In this document: piece by piece, positions 34,826 through 44,023 of the stretch | How the letters are laid out: each line of letters opens with the position of its first letter | Position numbering within the stretch: the stretch's first letter is position 1 | Source: Pseudonocardia acidicola | Lineage (GTDB): Bacteria > Actinomycetota > Actinomycetes > Mycobacteriales > Pseudonocardiaceae | Reading direction: 5' to 3' | Assembly (NCBI RefSeq): GCF_012911935.1 | Contig: NZ_JAAXLA010000018.1 | Coordinates: forward strand, 36,574-100,573 | Length of the DNA: 64,000 nt | Made by a program: the position numbers and the translations under genes | Notes under the pieces: model-generated | Database searches by the model: none | Told to the model about the DNA's origin: nothing | Seen by the model: the letters and a program-made list of their open reading frames with translations, nothing else

Positions 34826-36328
34826 CTAACCCTGACGGACGGCCCTCTCCTGGCCCGCACTACCCGAACCAGTGCCCATCGGCCGTAGCGGGGCCGTGGT
34901 GCGTGCCCGTAGTGCCCCCCACCACAGGCCCGCGCCGTACGCCAGGTCGTCGAGCCGGTGCGCGATCAGGTAGCCGAGCGGGCCCGGGGGCCGGGCGCCC
35001 GGGTCGGCATCGCGGTGACCCCACCAGTCCCACACCCCCTCCGCGAGCGCGGCGAGCAGCACGGCCCGGCGGGCGCGGGCGGAGAACAGGCAGCCGAGCA
35101 GGGCCAGCGGCCAGTAGTGCCGGGTGATCGCCGATGCGGTCTGGGCGACGGCACCGACGAAGCCCATCCCGGTCAGCCGGGCGGCCGAGACCAGGGGCCT
35201 GCGCAACCGGCCGAGCTTGCGGGACAACCGGTCCGTCGCGACGACACCGATCACCGCCGCCAGCGCGGTGGCCCGCCGGCGCTGGAGCAGCAGCAGTGCA
35301 CACACCGCGGCGGTCCACGGGGACAGCACCATCGGCGGCACCGCCCCGGCGTGGCGCTGGGCCAGCGGGGCGGCGCCGGTGCCGTAATAGGCCTTGCGCG
35401 ACCACCACGCCCCGAACCCCGCCCGGTGGTCGTGCGCGACCCGCGCCGCCGGCTCGTAGCGCAGCCGCCAGCCCCCGGCGTGCAGCCGCAGGACGAGATC
35501 GACGTCCTCGGCGACGTGCATCCCCTCGTCGAACCCGGCACCCACCGCCGTACGCCGCACGACCATGGCCGCGCTGGGCACGTAGGCCACCCGGGACCGC
35601 GGCACCACCAGCGCCGGATCGGGCCCGAGGTCCAGCGACGAGCGGACGGCCTCGTAGCGGCCGATCCAGCCCCGCACCGGGGGCAGCGCGACGATCCGCG
35701 GCGCGGCCAGACCCACCGCCGGGTCGACGAAGCGGGCCAGCAGCGGCTCGAGCCAGCCCGGCTGCGGCACGACGTCGGAGTCCAGGAACGCGACCAGCTC
35801 GGTCGTCGCCGCGGCGAGCCCGGCGTTGCGGGCGGCGGCCGGGCCGCGCGAGGTCGCGTGCCGCAGCACCCGCGCACCTGCGGCCCGCGCGGCGCGGGCG
35901 AGCGCGGCCGGGTCCGCGGAGCCGTCGTCGACGACGATCACGCCGCCGAGCCCGGCGGGCAGCGCGGCGAGCAGCCGGGTGAGAGCGGGCAGGCGGTCCT
36001 TGACCGGGATGACGACGGTGACGTCGGCCGGCCCCGGGGCGCCCGGGCGCCCCGGGGCGTCGGTGGGGTGAGCGAGGCCCCCGTCCAGAAGCCGCCGCAC
36101 CAGCGCCGCGGAGGTCGGGTCGGTCACCGTGATCGGGCCGCCGTCGAGGAGCGCCCGGGCCGCGGGCGCCAGCAGCATCAACCGCGGCGGCGCGCCGCCG
36201 AGCAGCGCTGCGCCGCCGTCGAACCGGTGGACCCGGCGGTCCAGCACCACCCGGAACCCGCGGGGCAGCCGGGTTGCGGTCGGTCCGGTCGCCGCGCCGG
36301 CCTGGACCGAACCGCTCGTGCTCACCAC
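34826..36328 (-). CDS. mftF: Mycofactocin glycosyltransferase MftF
   Basis: 500 aa. GT2 domain about residues 100-330 (VTVVIPVKDRLPALTRLLAAL, VIVVDDGSADP, LVAFLDSDVVPQPGWLEPL, GMHVAEDVDLVLRLHAGGWRLRYEP), then a hydrophobic C-terminal region with several membrane-like segments. MftF adds beta-1,4-linked glucoses to the mycofactocin core. The N-terminal part (FRVVLDRRVHRFDGGAALLGG) is the MftF-specific domain. It is separated from the other mft genes by an inverted phosphodiesterase gene, so it must have its own promoter. Start GTG. Confidence 0.9.
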   Translation of the reverse strand: MVSTSGSVQAGAATGPTATRLPRGFRVVLDRRVHRFDGGAALLGGAPPRLMLLAPAARALLDGGPITVTDPTSAALVRRLLDGGLAHPTDAPGRPGAPGPADVTVVIPVKDRLPALTRLLAALPAGLGGVIVVDDGSADPAALARAARAAGARVLRHATSRGPAAARNAGLAAATTELVAFLDSDVVPQPGWLEPLLARFVDPAVGLAAPRIVALPPVRGWIGRYEAVRSSLDLGPDPALVVPRSRVAYVPSAAMVVRRTAVGAGFDEGMHVAEDVDLVLRLHAGGWRLRYEPAARVAHDHRAGFGAWWSRKAYYGTGAAPLAQRHAGAVPPMVLSPWTAAVCALLLLQRRRATALAAVIGVVATDRLSRKLGRLRRPLVSAARLTGMGFVGAVAQTASAITRHYWPLALLGCLFSARARRAVLLAALAEGVWDWWGHRDADPGARPPGPLGYLIAHRLDDLAYGAGLWWGALRARTTAPLRPMGTGSGSAGQERAVRQG

Positions 36329-36383
36329 GGGTCCGATCGTGGCACGACGGCGGCGGGCGGCCCGACGTGGCAGGCTCGGCCCC

Positions 36384-37550
36384 GTGGTGTCCGCGCTGCC
36401 CGATGACGGACCGGTGGTTCCCCGCTACGGCCTGCGCTCGCTGGCCGAGGTGCTGCCGGCGCTGCTGACCGCGCTCGGCGTACCCGGCCCAGCAGCAGGC
36501 CCGCCGCTCCCGCCGGTGCGTGCGGCCGGCCTGCTGCTGATCGACGGGCTGGGCACCGACCTGCTCGTCCGGCACGCCACGGACGCGCCGTTCCTGGCCG
36601 GGCTGCCCGACGCCGGGCCGCTGACCGTGGGCTTCCCGTCCAGCACCTCGGTCAGCCTCGCGACTCTGGGCACCGGGCTGCCGCCCGGCGAACACGGCAT
36701 CGTGGGCATCTCGTTCCGCGCCGAGGACGACGAGCTGCTGAACTCGCTTCGCTGGGTCGCCTACGGCCGGCCGCAACCGGCGGACCTGCGCGACCGGCTC
36801 CCGCCGGAGCGAATCCAGCCGATGCCGACCGCGCTGGAACGGGCCGCGGCGCACGGCGTCGACGTCGCGGTCGTCGCGCCCCGGGACCAGCGCGCATCCG
36901 GGCTGACCCGGGCGGCGCTGCGCGGCGGGAGGTTCCAGGGGGTGCACGCGCTGGGCGATCTGGCCGCCGACGTCATCGGCGCGCTGACCGGGCCCGGACG
37001 GCGGCTCTGCTACGGCTACCACGCCGATCTCGACACCCTCGGCCACGTGTACGGCCCGGGCTCGCTGCCGTGGCGGCTGCAGCTGCGTCAGATCGACCAG
37101 CTGGCCGCGACGATCGCCGGGCACCTGCCGTCCGACGCCTTGCTCGCGGTCACCGGTGACCACGGCATGGTGCAGGTGACCCGGCCCTACGACGCCGACA
37201 CCGACGACGCGCTGCGGCTCGGGGTCCGCCACCTCGGCGGCGACCCCCGGTCGCGGCACGTCTACGCGCACGACGGCGCGGCGCCGGAGGTCCTCGCGGC
37301 GTGGCGGGAGACCCTGGGCGGGGACGCCTGGGTGGTGTCGCGCGAGCAGGCCGTCGCCGACGGCTGGTTCGGCCCGCTGGCCCCGCACGTGCAGCACCGG
37401 ATCGGCGACGTCGTCGTGGCGCTGCGCGGCACGGCCGCGGTGATCCGCTCGGTGACCGAGCCGGGGATGTCGCGGCTGCCCGGCCAGCACGGGTCCCTCT
37501 CCCGCGAGGAGCAGTTCGTCCCCCTCCTCTTGGCGCACACCCCCCAATAA
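36384..37550 (+). CDS. Nucleotide pyrophosphatase/phosphodiesterase (alkaline phosphatase superfamily)
   Basis: 388 aa. Metal-site motifs of the phosphodiesterase I/nucleotide pyrophosphatase family: LLLIDGLGTDLL (first Asp), FPSSTSVSLATLGTG (nucleophile Ser/Thr region), YHADLDTLGHVYG (Asp-x3-Asp/His) and VTGDHGMVQV (Asp-His). No signal peptide, so cytosolic. It stands on the opposite strand between mftE and mftF, divergent from mftF (55 bases) and convergent with mftE. Whether it acts on a mycofactocin sugar donor or intermediate is open. GTG 36384 chosen; GTG 36387 equally possible. Confidence 0.85.
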   Translation: MVSALPDDGPVVPRYGLRSLAEVLPALLTALGVPGPAAGPPLPPVRAAGLLLIDGLGTDLLVRHATDAPFLAGLPDAGPLTVGFPSSTSVSLATLGTGLPPGEHGIVGISFRAEDDELLNSLRWVAYGRPQPADLRDRLPPERIQPMPTALERAAAHGVDVAVVAPRDQRASGLTRAALRGGRFQGVHALGDLAADVIGALTGPGRRLCYGYHADLDTLGHVYGPGSLPWRLQLRQIDQLAATIAGHLPSDALLAVTGDHGMVQVTRPYDADTDDALRLGVRHLGGDPRSRHVYAHDGAAPEVLAAWRETLGGDAWVVSREQAVADGWFGPLAPHVQHRIGDVVVALRGTAAVIRSVTEPGMSRLPGQHGSLSREEQFVPLLLAHTPQ

Positions 37551-37662
37551 CCCGCGAGTCGGCACATTCGGGAGGGTGAGTCGGCACATTCGAGAGGCCG
37601 AGTTGTCGGATCGTGTCTCCGCGGAACGACGACTCACCCTCCCGAAAAGGGCGACTCGCGGG
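37551..37662. terminator. Large inverted repeat between convergent genes; copies of a dispersed 33-mer
   Basis: Left arm 37551-37583 and right arm 37630-37662 are inverted copies of a 33-base unit (CGACTCACCCTCCCGAA.. to ..CGACTCGCGGG) with a few differences in the middle. It fills the gap between the phosphodiesterase and mftE, which converge here, and so serves as a two-way terminator. A third copy of the unit is at 62035-62067. Confidence 0.7.
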
Positions 37663-37663
37663 G

Positions 37664-38377
37664 TTACGCCAGGCGGCCGTCGGGGCCGGGGCGCCATTGC
37701 CGGAGCGCCGCGGTGAGGGTGTCGGCCAATTCGGCGAGCAGGGCTGCGCCCTCGTCTGCCGAGGCGCCGGCCGGGTCGCCGAGCACCCCGTTCGGGCTCA
37801 CCGCGGCGACGCCACCGGCCTGCAGCGCGGGGAGCAGCTCGCGCAGCGGCGCGGTGTTCCCGGCGACCGCGGCGTCGGTCCGGACCGCGGCCGGTTCCAG
37901 CGCGAGCATGATCGAGGTCTCGGTGCGGCCGGCGTGGGCGTCGGCCACGTGGTCCCGCGGGCCGGCGACCACACACGCCGCCCACGCAGCGTCGCGTCCC
38001 TCATAGCGCAGCTGCTTCACCGCGTCGATCACCGTGAGCAGGTTGCCGCCGTGGCCGTTGACGAACACCAGCCGGGCCGCCCAGCGGCACGCCGAGCGGC
38101 CCAGCTCGACCAGCAACAGGCGCAACGCCTCGTGCCCGATGGAGATCGTGCCGGGGAAGCCCTCGTGCTCGCCCGCCGCGCCGTAGGCCACCGCGGGCGC
38201 GACGATCACCTCCGGATCACGGGCGTGCACCGCATCGGCCACCGCGGAGGCCACCGCGACGTCGGTGTGCAGCGGCAGATGCGGGCCGTGCTGCTCCACG
38301 GACCCGACCGGCACGATCAGCGTGTGCCGCGGCGGCCCCGCCAGCTCGACCCAGGTCAGATCAGCGAGCCGGGGCAT
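37664..38377 (-). CDS. mftE: Mycofactocin precursor peptidase MftE (creatininase family)
   Basis: 237 aa. Creatininase-fold metal peptidase: IVPVGSVEQHGPHLPLHTD, VAYGAAGEHEGFPGTISIG, FVNGHGGN and HAGRTETSIMLAL carry the metal ligands. MftE cuts the modified MftA peptide to release the C-terminal Val-Tyr-derived core (AHDP). Overlaps the end of etfB by 17 bases, so it is co-translated with the electron-transfer genes. Confidence 0.92.
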   Translation of the reverse strand: MPRLADLTWVELAGPPRHTLIVPVGSVEQHGPHLPLHTDVAVASAVADAVHARDPEVIVAPAVAYGAAGEHEGFPGTISIGHEALRLLLVELGRSACRWAARLVFVNGHGGNLLTVIDAVKQLRYEGRDAAWAACVVAGPRDHVADAHAGRTETSIMLALEPAAVRTDAAVAGNTAPLRELLPALQAGGVAAVSPNGVLGDPAGASADEGAALLAELADTLTAALRQWRPGPDGRLA

Positions 38378-39251
38378 CCGGGACGTCCAGGTACCCGTGC
38401 TGGCGCAGGTAGCCGAGCAGCTCGTCGGCGGCCTGCGCCGGGGACCCCGGGCGCACCACCCGCGGCGGCGTCCGCTCTACCAGCGCACCGGTGAGCGCGA
38501 GCAGCCGCTGCCGCGGCCCGGCCCCCTCCGGCGCGGGCAGCACGCGAGGCCGCGGCCGGTAGGCGCGCGGGGCGCCGAACTGCACCCGGCCGTCGTGACC
38601 GACCGTCAGGTCGGCCACCGGGATCTGCGCACCGCGGGCGGCCAGCGTGGCCGGCAGCGACGCGCGACGCAGCCGGACCGCGGTCGGCTCCACCGAGCAG
38701 ACCGCGGGCAGCGGGACGAGGATGCGCTCGCGGCGGCCGCCGTCGAGGCGGCGCACGGCCCGCAGCCCCTCCTCGGACCGCTCCAGCTCCAGCAGCCCCA
38801 GCGCCTGCACCACGCCGAGCTCCTCGGCCAGGTGCGCCGGGGTGCTGCCGGTGCCGCGGTCGGCGGAGTGGTCGCCGCAGAGCACGAGCTGCGGGGGACC
38901 GAACGCCGCCGTGATCGCGTCGGCCAGGGCGCGGGCGATGCCGGCGCCGTCGTCGGCGGCCGCGGCGAGCGGGTCGTCGACGTCCAGGCCGACCCGCAGC
39001 ACCGCGTCGGCGCCGACGGCCAGCGCGTCGCGCAGCATCGCGTCGGCCGCGGGCGGCCCCGCGGTGACCGCGGCGGCGCGCCCGCCCGTCTCGGCGGCCA
39101 GCCGCAGCGCGTACTCCAGCGCGGTGCGGTCGGCCTCACTCGGCCCGGCACCGCGCGGATCGATGCGCACGTGCCCGGTCAGCGGGTCGACGTGCGCCCG
39201 GTCGTCGACGAACCGCAGGGCGGCGACGATCAGCGGGCCGGACTCAGCCAT
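38361..39251 (-). CDS. etfB: Mycofactocin-associated electron transfer flavoprotein, beta subunit
   Basis: 296 aa. ETF beta/FixA family: ALEYALRLAAETGGRAAAVTAGPPAADAMLRDALAVGADAVLRV, VLCGDHSADRGTGSTPAHLAEELG and RLDGGRRERILVPLPAVCSVEP. Beta subunits bind AMP or a second FAD at the dimer interface. It pairs with the alpha subunit encoded three genes upstream. Overlaps fixX by 8 bases. ETF genes inside mycofactocin loci are a recorded but functionally untested association. Confidence 0.88.
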   Translation of the reverse strand: MAESGPLIVAALRFVDDRAHVDPLTGHVRIDPRGAGPSEADRTALEYALRLAAETGGRAAAVTAGPPAADAMLRDALAVGADAVLRVGLDVDDPLAAAADDGAGIARALADAITAAFGPPQLVLCGDHSADRGTGSTPAHLAEELGVVQALGLLELERSEEGLRAVRRLDGGRRERILVPLPAVCSVEPTAVRLRRASLPATLAARGAQIPVADLTVGHDGRVQFGAPRAYRPRPRVLPAPEGAGPRQRLLALTGALVERTPPRVVRPGSPAQAADELLGYLRQHGYLDVPDAPAR

Positions 39252-39534
39252 GACGGAACACCACGCCCTGCCCGCCGTCGGGGTAGCTCCAGCGGATCGC
39301 GCCCGCGTTGTTGCAGACCAGGTAGCAGGTGCCGCACTCGAAGCACTGCTCGTAGTTGAACAGGATGCCGCCCTCGGCGGTGAGCACGAACAGGTTGGCC
39401 GGACACGCCGTCACGCAGGCCTGCGTGGTGCAGGAGCGGCAGACGTCGGTGTCGACCTCGATGTGCGGCCGTTCGCTCACCCGGAAGTCCACTGTCGACA
39501 TCCGGTCTTCGAACGAGACCTCGGCGTAGCTCAT
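39244..39534 (-). CDS. fixX: FixX-like ferredoxin
   Basis: 96 aa with eight Cys in two groups: C32-x2-C35-x4-C40-x3-C44-Pro and C64-x2-C67-x2-C70-x3-C74. FixX proteins bring a [4Fe-4S] cluster to the FixC flavoprotein; together they equal the membrane-bound ETF:quinone oxidoreductase of mitochondria. It is 3 bases from fixC and overlaps etfB, so it is clearly part of this unit. Confidence 0.9.
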   Translation of the reverse strand: MSYAEVSFEDRMSTVDFRVSERPHIEVDTDVCRSCTTQACVTACPANLFVLTAEGGILFNYEQCFECGTCYLVCNNAGAIRWSYPDGGQGVVFRHG

Positions 39535-39537
39535 TCC

Positions 39538-40980
39538 TCAGCCCAATCCTCGGAGTCCGGTCAGCCCGTCGCGGGCCAGATCGCGCAGCTTCACACCGTG
39601 CTTCTTCGCGCTGCGCCGCAGCAGCTTCCGGATGCCCGGTTTCGGCGTCGGGTTGGTGACGTCGAACAGCCCCTGCACGATGTCGCAGATCATCCCGGGG
39701 TACCGGGTCTGCATCCGCTCGGAGAGCACCAGCCCGGGGATGTCGCGCAGCTTCTTGTGGTCGGCGAGCACGAAGCTGCCCTCGAGCAGCGTGCGGTAGC
39801 CGGCCAGGCCGGCCTTCGACGTGTCGCCGCGGCGCAGCGCCGCCGCCGCCGCCCGGCCCGCGTACATCCCGGAGCCGATCGCGAAGTTCACGCCCTCCAG
39901 CCAGATCCCGGCGGCCAGGCACAGCGCGGCGGCGTCCCCGGCGACGAGCAGCCCGTCGCCCACCAGCTCGGGCACGTGCTTGTAGCCGCCCTCGGGGATC
40001 AGGTGCGCGGAGTACTCGACCAGTTCCGCGCCGCGCACCAGCGGCGCGATGGCCGGGTGCCGTTTCAGCTCGGCGACGATGTCCTCGGGACGACGCTTGG
40101 CCCTGCCCAGCCCGGGCAGCCCGAGAACGACCCCGACCGAGATCGACTCCAGGTTCGTGTACAGGAACCCGCCGCCCGGGATGCCGCCGGTGGCACCGAG
40201 CATCTCGATGTCGACGCCCTCCCGCCCGCTGATCCCGAACCGCTCCTCGATCACCTCCCGGGGCAGCCGCAGCGTCTCCTTCACCCCCAGGGTGGTGTGC
40301 TCGACCTGGTGGGCGGCGTCGTAGAGCCCGGCCTGCTTGGCCAGGAACGAGTTCACCCCGTCGCAGGCGATGACCACGCGAGCACCGAGGTCGCCGTCCG
40401 GGCGGTCGGTTCGGATGCCGACGGCCGCGCCGTCCGGCCCGGTCAGCAGGCCGGTGACCACAGTGGACGGGACGATGACGGCGCCCGCCCTCTCCGCCTC
40501 GGCAGCGAGCCAGGCGTCGAAGTCGGCGCGGTGCGCGGTGGCGCCGTTGTAAGGCGGCGCACCCCACTGCTGGCTGCGGAAGTCGAGGGTCATCGCCTGG
40601 GTCGGCGTCATGATCATCGTCTGCCGGCGGGTCACCCAGCGCTGCACGGGCGCGTGCTCCCACCAGCGCGGGACGAGCTCGTCGAGCACCCGGCCGTAGA
40701 TCACGCCGCCGTAGACGTTCTTCGAGCCCGGGTAGGGCCCCCGCTCGACGAGCGCGACCGAGTGCCCGGCGCGGGCGAGCTCCAGCGCGGCGGCGGACCC
40801 GGCCGGGCCGGCGCCGACGACGATGGCGTCGAAGGTCTGCTGCGGGACCGGGACGCGGATGCTGCGCTCTCCGGGGCCGGCGTGCTGCGGGCCGACACGG
40901 CCGTCGGTGGCCTGCGGCCCCGCGGGCTGCAGCCCGGTCGTCCCGGCCGCGGCCGTGGTCTCAGCCTGCGGCGCGGTCAT
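39538..40980 (-). CDS. fixC: FixC-like ETF:quinone oxidoreductase flavoprotein
   Basis: 480 aa. A 48-residue low-complexity Ala/Gly/Gln N-terminal extension, then the FAD Rossmann motif FDAIVVGAGPAGSAAA (GAGPAG at 56-61), KNVYGGVIYG, TRRQTMIMTP, GDGLLVAGDAAALCLAAGIWLEGVNFAIGSGMYAG and the C-terminal MQTRYPGMICDIVQGLF. With FixX it should take electrons from ETF and reduce menaquinone at the membrane. ATG 40980 has AGGAGAACG just before it. It overlaps etfA by 20 bases. Confidence 0.9.
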   Translation of the reverse strand: MTAPQAETTAAAGTTGLQPAGPQATDGRVGPQHAGPGERSIRVPVPQQTFDAIVVGAGPAGSAAALELARAGHSVALVERGPYPGSKNVYGGVIYGRVLDELVPRWWEHAPVQRWVTRRQTMIMTPTQAMTLDFRSQQWGAPPYNGATAHRADFDAWLAAEAERAGAVIVPSTVVTGLLTGPDGAAVGIRTDRPDGDLGARVVIACDGVNSFLAKQAGLYDAAHQVEHTTLGVKETLRLPREVIEERFGISGREGVDIEMLGATGGIPGGGFLYTNLESISVGVVLGLPGLGRAKRRPEDIVAELKRHPAIAPLVRGAELVEYSAHLIPEGGYKHVPELVGDGLLVAGDAAALCLAAGIWLEGVNFAIGSGMYAGRAAAAALRRGDTSKAGLAGYRTLLEGSFVLADHKKLRDIPGLVLSERMQTRYPGMICDIVQGLFDVTNPTPKPGIRKLLRRSAKKHGVKLRDLARDGLTGLRGLG

Positions 40981-42025
40981 CGTTCTCCTTCTTCTCCTCA
41001 CCCAGCAGCCGGTCGGCGAGCTCGCGCAGCAGCGCAGAGGCGTCGGTGACGATGCCCAGGTCGGCCATCGCGGTCATCGGGCAGCTCGGATCCAGGTTGA
41101 CGCTGACGATGTGCTCAGGGGTTCCCAGTCCGCCGGTGTGCTGCGCGGCGCCGGAGACCCCGAACGCGACATAGAGGTCCGGGTTCACCACGACGCCGGT
41201 GGTGCCGATCTGGCGCTGGTAGTCCGCCCAGCCGGCGTCGGTGACCACGCGGGTCGCCCCCACGGAGGCGCCGAGCGCGGCGGCGACCTGCTGCAACAGG
41301 TTCACCGCGTCGGTGCCCGACGGCTCGCCACCGCGGGTCAGCCCGGCCCCGGCGCCCAGGATGCGGGGTGCCTCGGCCAGGTCGGCGGTGGCCGGGTCGG
41401 GTGGCAGCACCTCGAGCACCTCGACGTCCGGGCGCTGCGGCAGCTCGATGTCCAGCTCGGTCAGTTCGGGCCGGCCGGTCGCGGGTTCCGCGCCGCGGAT
41501 GCCGGGCACCAGGGTGGCCACGAACGGGCCGGTCACCGTCGCCGTCGTCGCGACCCGGCTGCCGAAGCGGATCAGGTCCGCGCCGTGCTCGCGCAGCGCG
41601 GTGACGCCGGCGAGCAGCGGACGGGCCAGCGCGGCGGCGAGCCGGGGCGCGAGGTCGCGGCCGTCCGGGGAGGCCGGCAGCAGCAGCGGGCCCGCGCCGG
41701 CGAGCACGCCGGCCAGGCCCGCGGCCCACCGGGCCGGGGCGAACGCGCCGACCTCGGCGAGCCAGGCCCGGCGCAGCGGCGGCAGCTCGGCGGCGGCCTC
41801 CCTGGTTCCGGAGCCGATGAGCAGCGCGGCGCCGCCGGCCTCGGCCACGGCCTCGTCGGCGCCCAGCGGCGGGACGCCGCCGCGGACGACGATCACGGCG
41901 AGCGCGGTGGCCACGGGCCGGTCGGCCTCCGGCCGGGCCGCAGTCGTACCGGCGGAGGGCTCGTGCGCGCTGGTGGCGCCCGGGCCCGGCTGAGCGCCCG
42001 CCTGCAACGGGTTCGGCATCGTCAC
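40961..42025 (-). CDS. etfA: Mycofactocin-associated electron transfer flavoprotein, alpha subunit
   Basis: 354 aa. The C-terminal half is the ETF alpha FAD domain: VVTDAGWADYQRQIGTTGVVVNPDLYVAFGVSGAAQHTGG, then VSVNLDPSCPMTAMADLGIV. The N-terminal half is less conserved and opens with a 35-residue flexible stretch. It would carry electrons between the OYE flavoproteins or dehydrogenases and FixC. GTG 42025 overlaps the stop of OYE2 by 4 bases; ATG 42019 is the alternative. Confidence 0.88.
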   Translation of the reverse strand: MTMPNPLQAGAQPGPGATSAHEPSAGTTAARPEADRPVATALAVIVVRGGVPPLGADEAVAEAGGAALLIGSGTREAAAELPPLRRAWLAEVGAFAPARWAAGLAGVLAGAGPLLLPASPDGRDLAPRLAAALARPLLAGVTALREHGADLIRFGSRVATTATVTGPFVATLVPGIRGAEPATGRPELTELDIELPQRPDVEVLEVLPPDPATADLAEAPRILGAGAGLTRGGEPSGTDAVNLLQQVAAALGASVGATRVVTDAGWADYQRQIGTTGVVVNPDLYVAFGVSGAAQHTGGLGTPEHIVSVNLDPSCPMTAMADLGIVTDASALLRELADRLLGEEKKENDDRAAG

Positions 42026-43989
42026 AGCGACACCGCCACGCGGTGACCCTCGACGACCGCGGCGTGCGCCCGGCGCGGCGCGAGGCAGTCCCCGACCCGG
42101 TGCACCGGCAACCCGGCGTCCTTGAGCTCGTGCCAGAGCCCGTCCTCGGGCGCCTGCGGCACGGCGCACACCACCCAGTCGTAGGTCGGTTCCAGGTTCG
42201 CCCCGACGGTGTGGTGCAGCATCTGCAGCGTGACCCCGCCGGTCTCCTCGTGCGCGGCCGCGCCCATGATCACGCGGTCGGTGGTCTGCTTGATGCCCTT
42301 GGCGTGCGCGCGCACGTTGAACGTCTCCATGTCGAGGGTGACGCCCAGGTCCTGGCCGACGACCATGCCCGGCGTCGCGATCTCGACGTCGCAGCCGCGG
42401 TCGGCCAGCAGCTCGGCGACCGAGGTGGCCTGGTGGAAGCCCAGCTCGTCGAACACCAGCACCGAGCCGGACGGCTCGGCGCGGCCCTCGAGCACGTCGC
42501 GCACGTCGACGACCCGGTCCAGGCCGCCGGCCCACCACGGCGGGGCGGGTTCCGCCCCGGTCGCCAGGATGACGGCGTCGGGCTTCTCGGCGCGGACGTG
42601 GTCGGCGTCCACCTCGACCCCGGTCTTGAGCTCCACCCCCAGCCGCTTGCACTCGGCGAGCAGGTTGCGGACCACGTCGAGGAACTCGGCGCGGCCGGGT
42701 ACCGACGCCGCGAGCGACACCTGGCCGCCGGTCTCCTCCGCGCGCTCGCACAGCGTGACCCGGTGGCCCTGCTTCGCCGCGCTCGCGGCGGCCTGCAACC
42801 CGGCCGGCCCGCCGCCGACGACCAGCACCCGGCGGCCCGGGACCGTCGGCGCCGGGATCGGCACGGCCTCGCGGCCGGTGCGCGGGTTCTCGATGCAGCC
42901 CAGCCAGCGGTTGAGCCCCATCCGGCCGACGCACTCCTGGTTGCACGACAGGCAGGTGCGGATGTCGGTGGCGTGCCCGGCGCGGGCCTTGGCCGCGAAG
43001 TCGGGGTCGGCGATCTGCCCGCGGACCACGCCGATCAGGTCGCAGTGCCCCTCTACGAGGGCACGATCCGCCTGTAAGGGATCTTTGAACCTACCGACAC
43101 CGATGACGGGCAACTGGACCGCGCGTCGCATGGCCGACGGGATGAACAGCGCGTAGCCCGGCGGGATGTGCATCGACGCCTCGATCATGTACAGCGTCGC
43201 GGTGGCCACGCCGATCGAGGTGTTGATGTAGTCGACCTTGCCCGAGGCCTCGACCATGCGCGCGACCTCGACGGCCTCGTCGATGGTGGTACCGCCCTCG
43301 ATCAGTTCGTCGCCGCAGATCCGGACACCGAGCGCGCGGTCACGGCCGATGGCCTCGCGCACCGCGTCGACGATCTCCAGCAGGATCCGCGCCCGGTTGG
43401 CCAGCGAGCCGCCGTAGTCGTCGGTGCGCTTGTTGGTGGCCGGGGACAGGAACCCGCGCACGATCGAGGAGTGGCTGCACTGCAGCTCGACGCCGTCGAA
43501 GCCGCCCGCGGCGCAGTGCTCGGCGACCAGCCCGTAGCCGGCCACGATCTCCCGGATCTCGTCGACGGTGACGGCCTTCGGGACCTCGCGGAACATCGGG
43601 TCCGGCACCGCGCTCGGCGCCCACACCGGCAGCCGGGAGAACATGCTCGACGCCTGGCCGCCGTTGTGGTTGAGCTGGGCCAGGATCGGCACGCCGTGGG
43701 CATGCACCGCCTCGGTGATCTTCTTGTAGCCCGGGATCACGTCGGGGTGGAAGCCGTGGATGAGCTTCTCGTAGGGCCAGTCCGTCGGGTGGGTCGAGTG
43801 TTCCTCGGTGATGATCAGCCCGGCACCGCCGGCCGCGCGCGCGGCGTAGTACGCCGCGTGCTGGTCGGTGGGGTGGCCGTCCGCGGCGTAGTTCGTCAGG
43901 TGCGCGGAGAACACGATGCGGTTGCGCAGGGTCAGCGGGCCGAGCCGCAGCGGGGAGAACAGGTGCCGGTAGGCACCGGTGGCGCTCAT
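42022..43989 (-). CDS. Mycofactocin-system FadH/OYE-family oxidoreductase (type 2)
   Basis: 655 aa, built like 2,4-dienoyl-CoA reductase and trimethylamine dehydrogenase. N-terminal FMN TIM barrel (1-340: FSPLRLGPLTLRNRIVFSAHLTNYA, AQLNHNGGQ), a full [4Fe-4S] motif CLSCNQECVGRMG...GC (about 345-368), then an FAD/NAD Rossmann region starting at RRVLVVGGGPAGLQAA. Electrons may flow between FMN, cluster and FAD or ETF. GAGGG precedes ATG 43989. This family occurs almost only in mycofactocin loci; its substrate is unknown. Confidence 0.9.
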   Translation of the reverse strand: MSATGAYRHLFSPLRLGPLTLRNRIVFSAHLTNYAADGHPTDQHAAYYAARAAGGAGLIITEEHSTHPTDWPYEKLIHGFHPDVIPGYKKITEAVHAHGVPILAQLNHNGGQASSMFSRLPVWAPSAVPDPMFREVPKAVTVDEIREIVAGYGLVAEHCAAGGFDGVELQCSHSSIVRGFLSPATNKRTDDYGGSLANRARILLEIVDAVREAIGRDRALGVRICGDELIEGGTTIDEAVEVARMVEASGKVDYINTSIGVATATLYMIEASMHIPPGYALFIPSAMRRAVQLPVIGVGRFKDPLQADRALVEGHCDLIGVVRGQIADPDFAAKARAGHATDIRTCLSCNQECVGRMGLNRWLGCIENPRTGREAVPIPAPTVPGRRVLVVGGGPAGLQAAASAAKQGHRVTLCERAEETGGQVSLAASVPGRAEFLDVVRNLLAECKRLGVELKTGVEVDADHVRAEKPDAVILATGAEPAPPWWAGGLDRVVDVRDVLEGRAEPSGSVLVFDELGFHQATSVAELLADRGCDVEIATPGMVVGQDLGVTLDMETFNVRAHAKGIKQTTDRVIMGAAAHEETGGVTLQMLHHTVGANLEPTYDWVVCAVPQAPEDGLWHELKDAGLPVHRVGDCLAPRRAHAAVVEGHRVAVSL

Positions 43990-44023
43990 GTGCGGAGCCC
44001 TCGTGCGGGCGGCGGAGCCGCAC

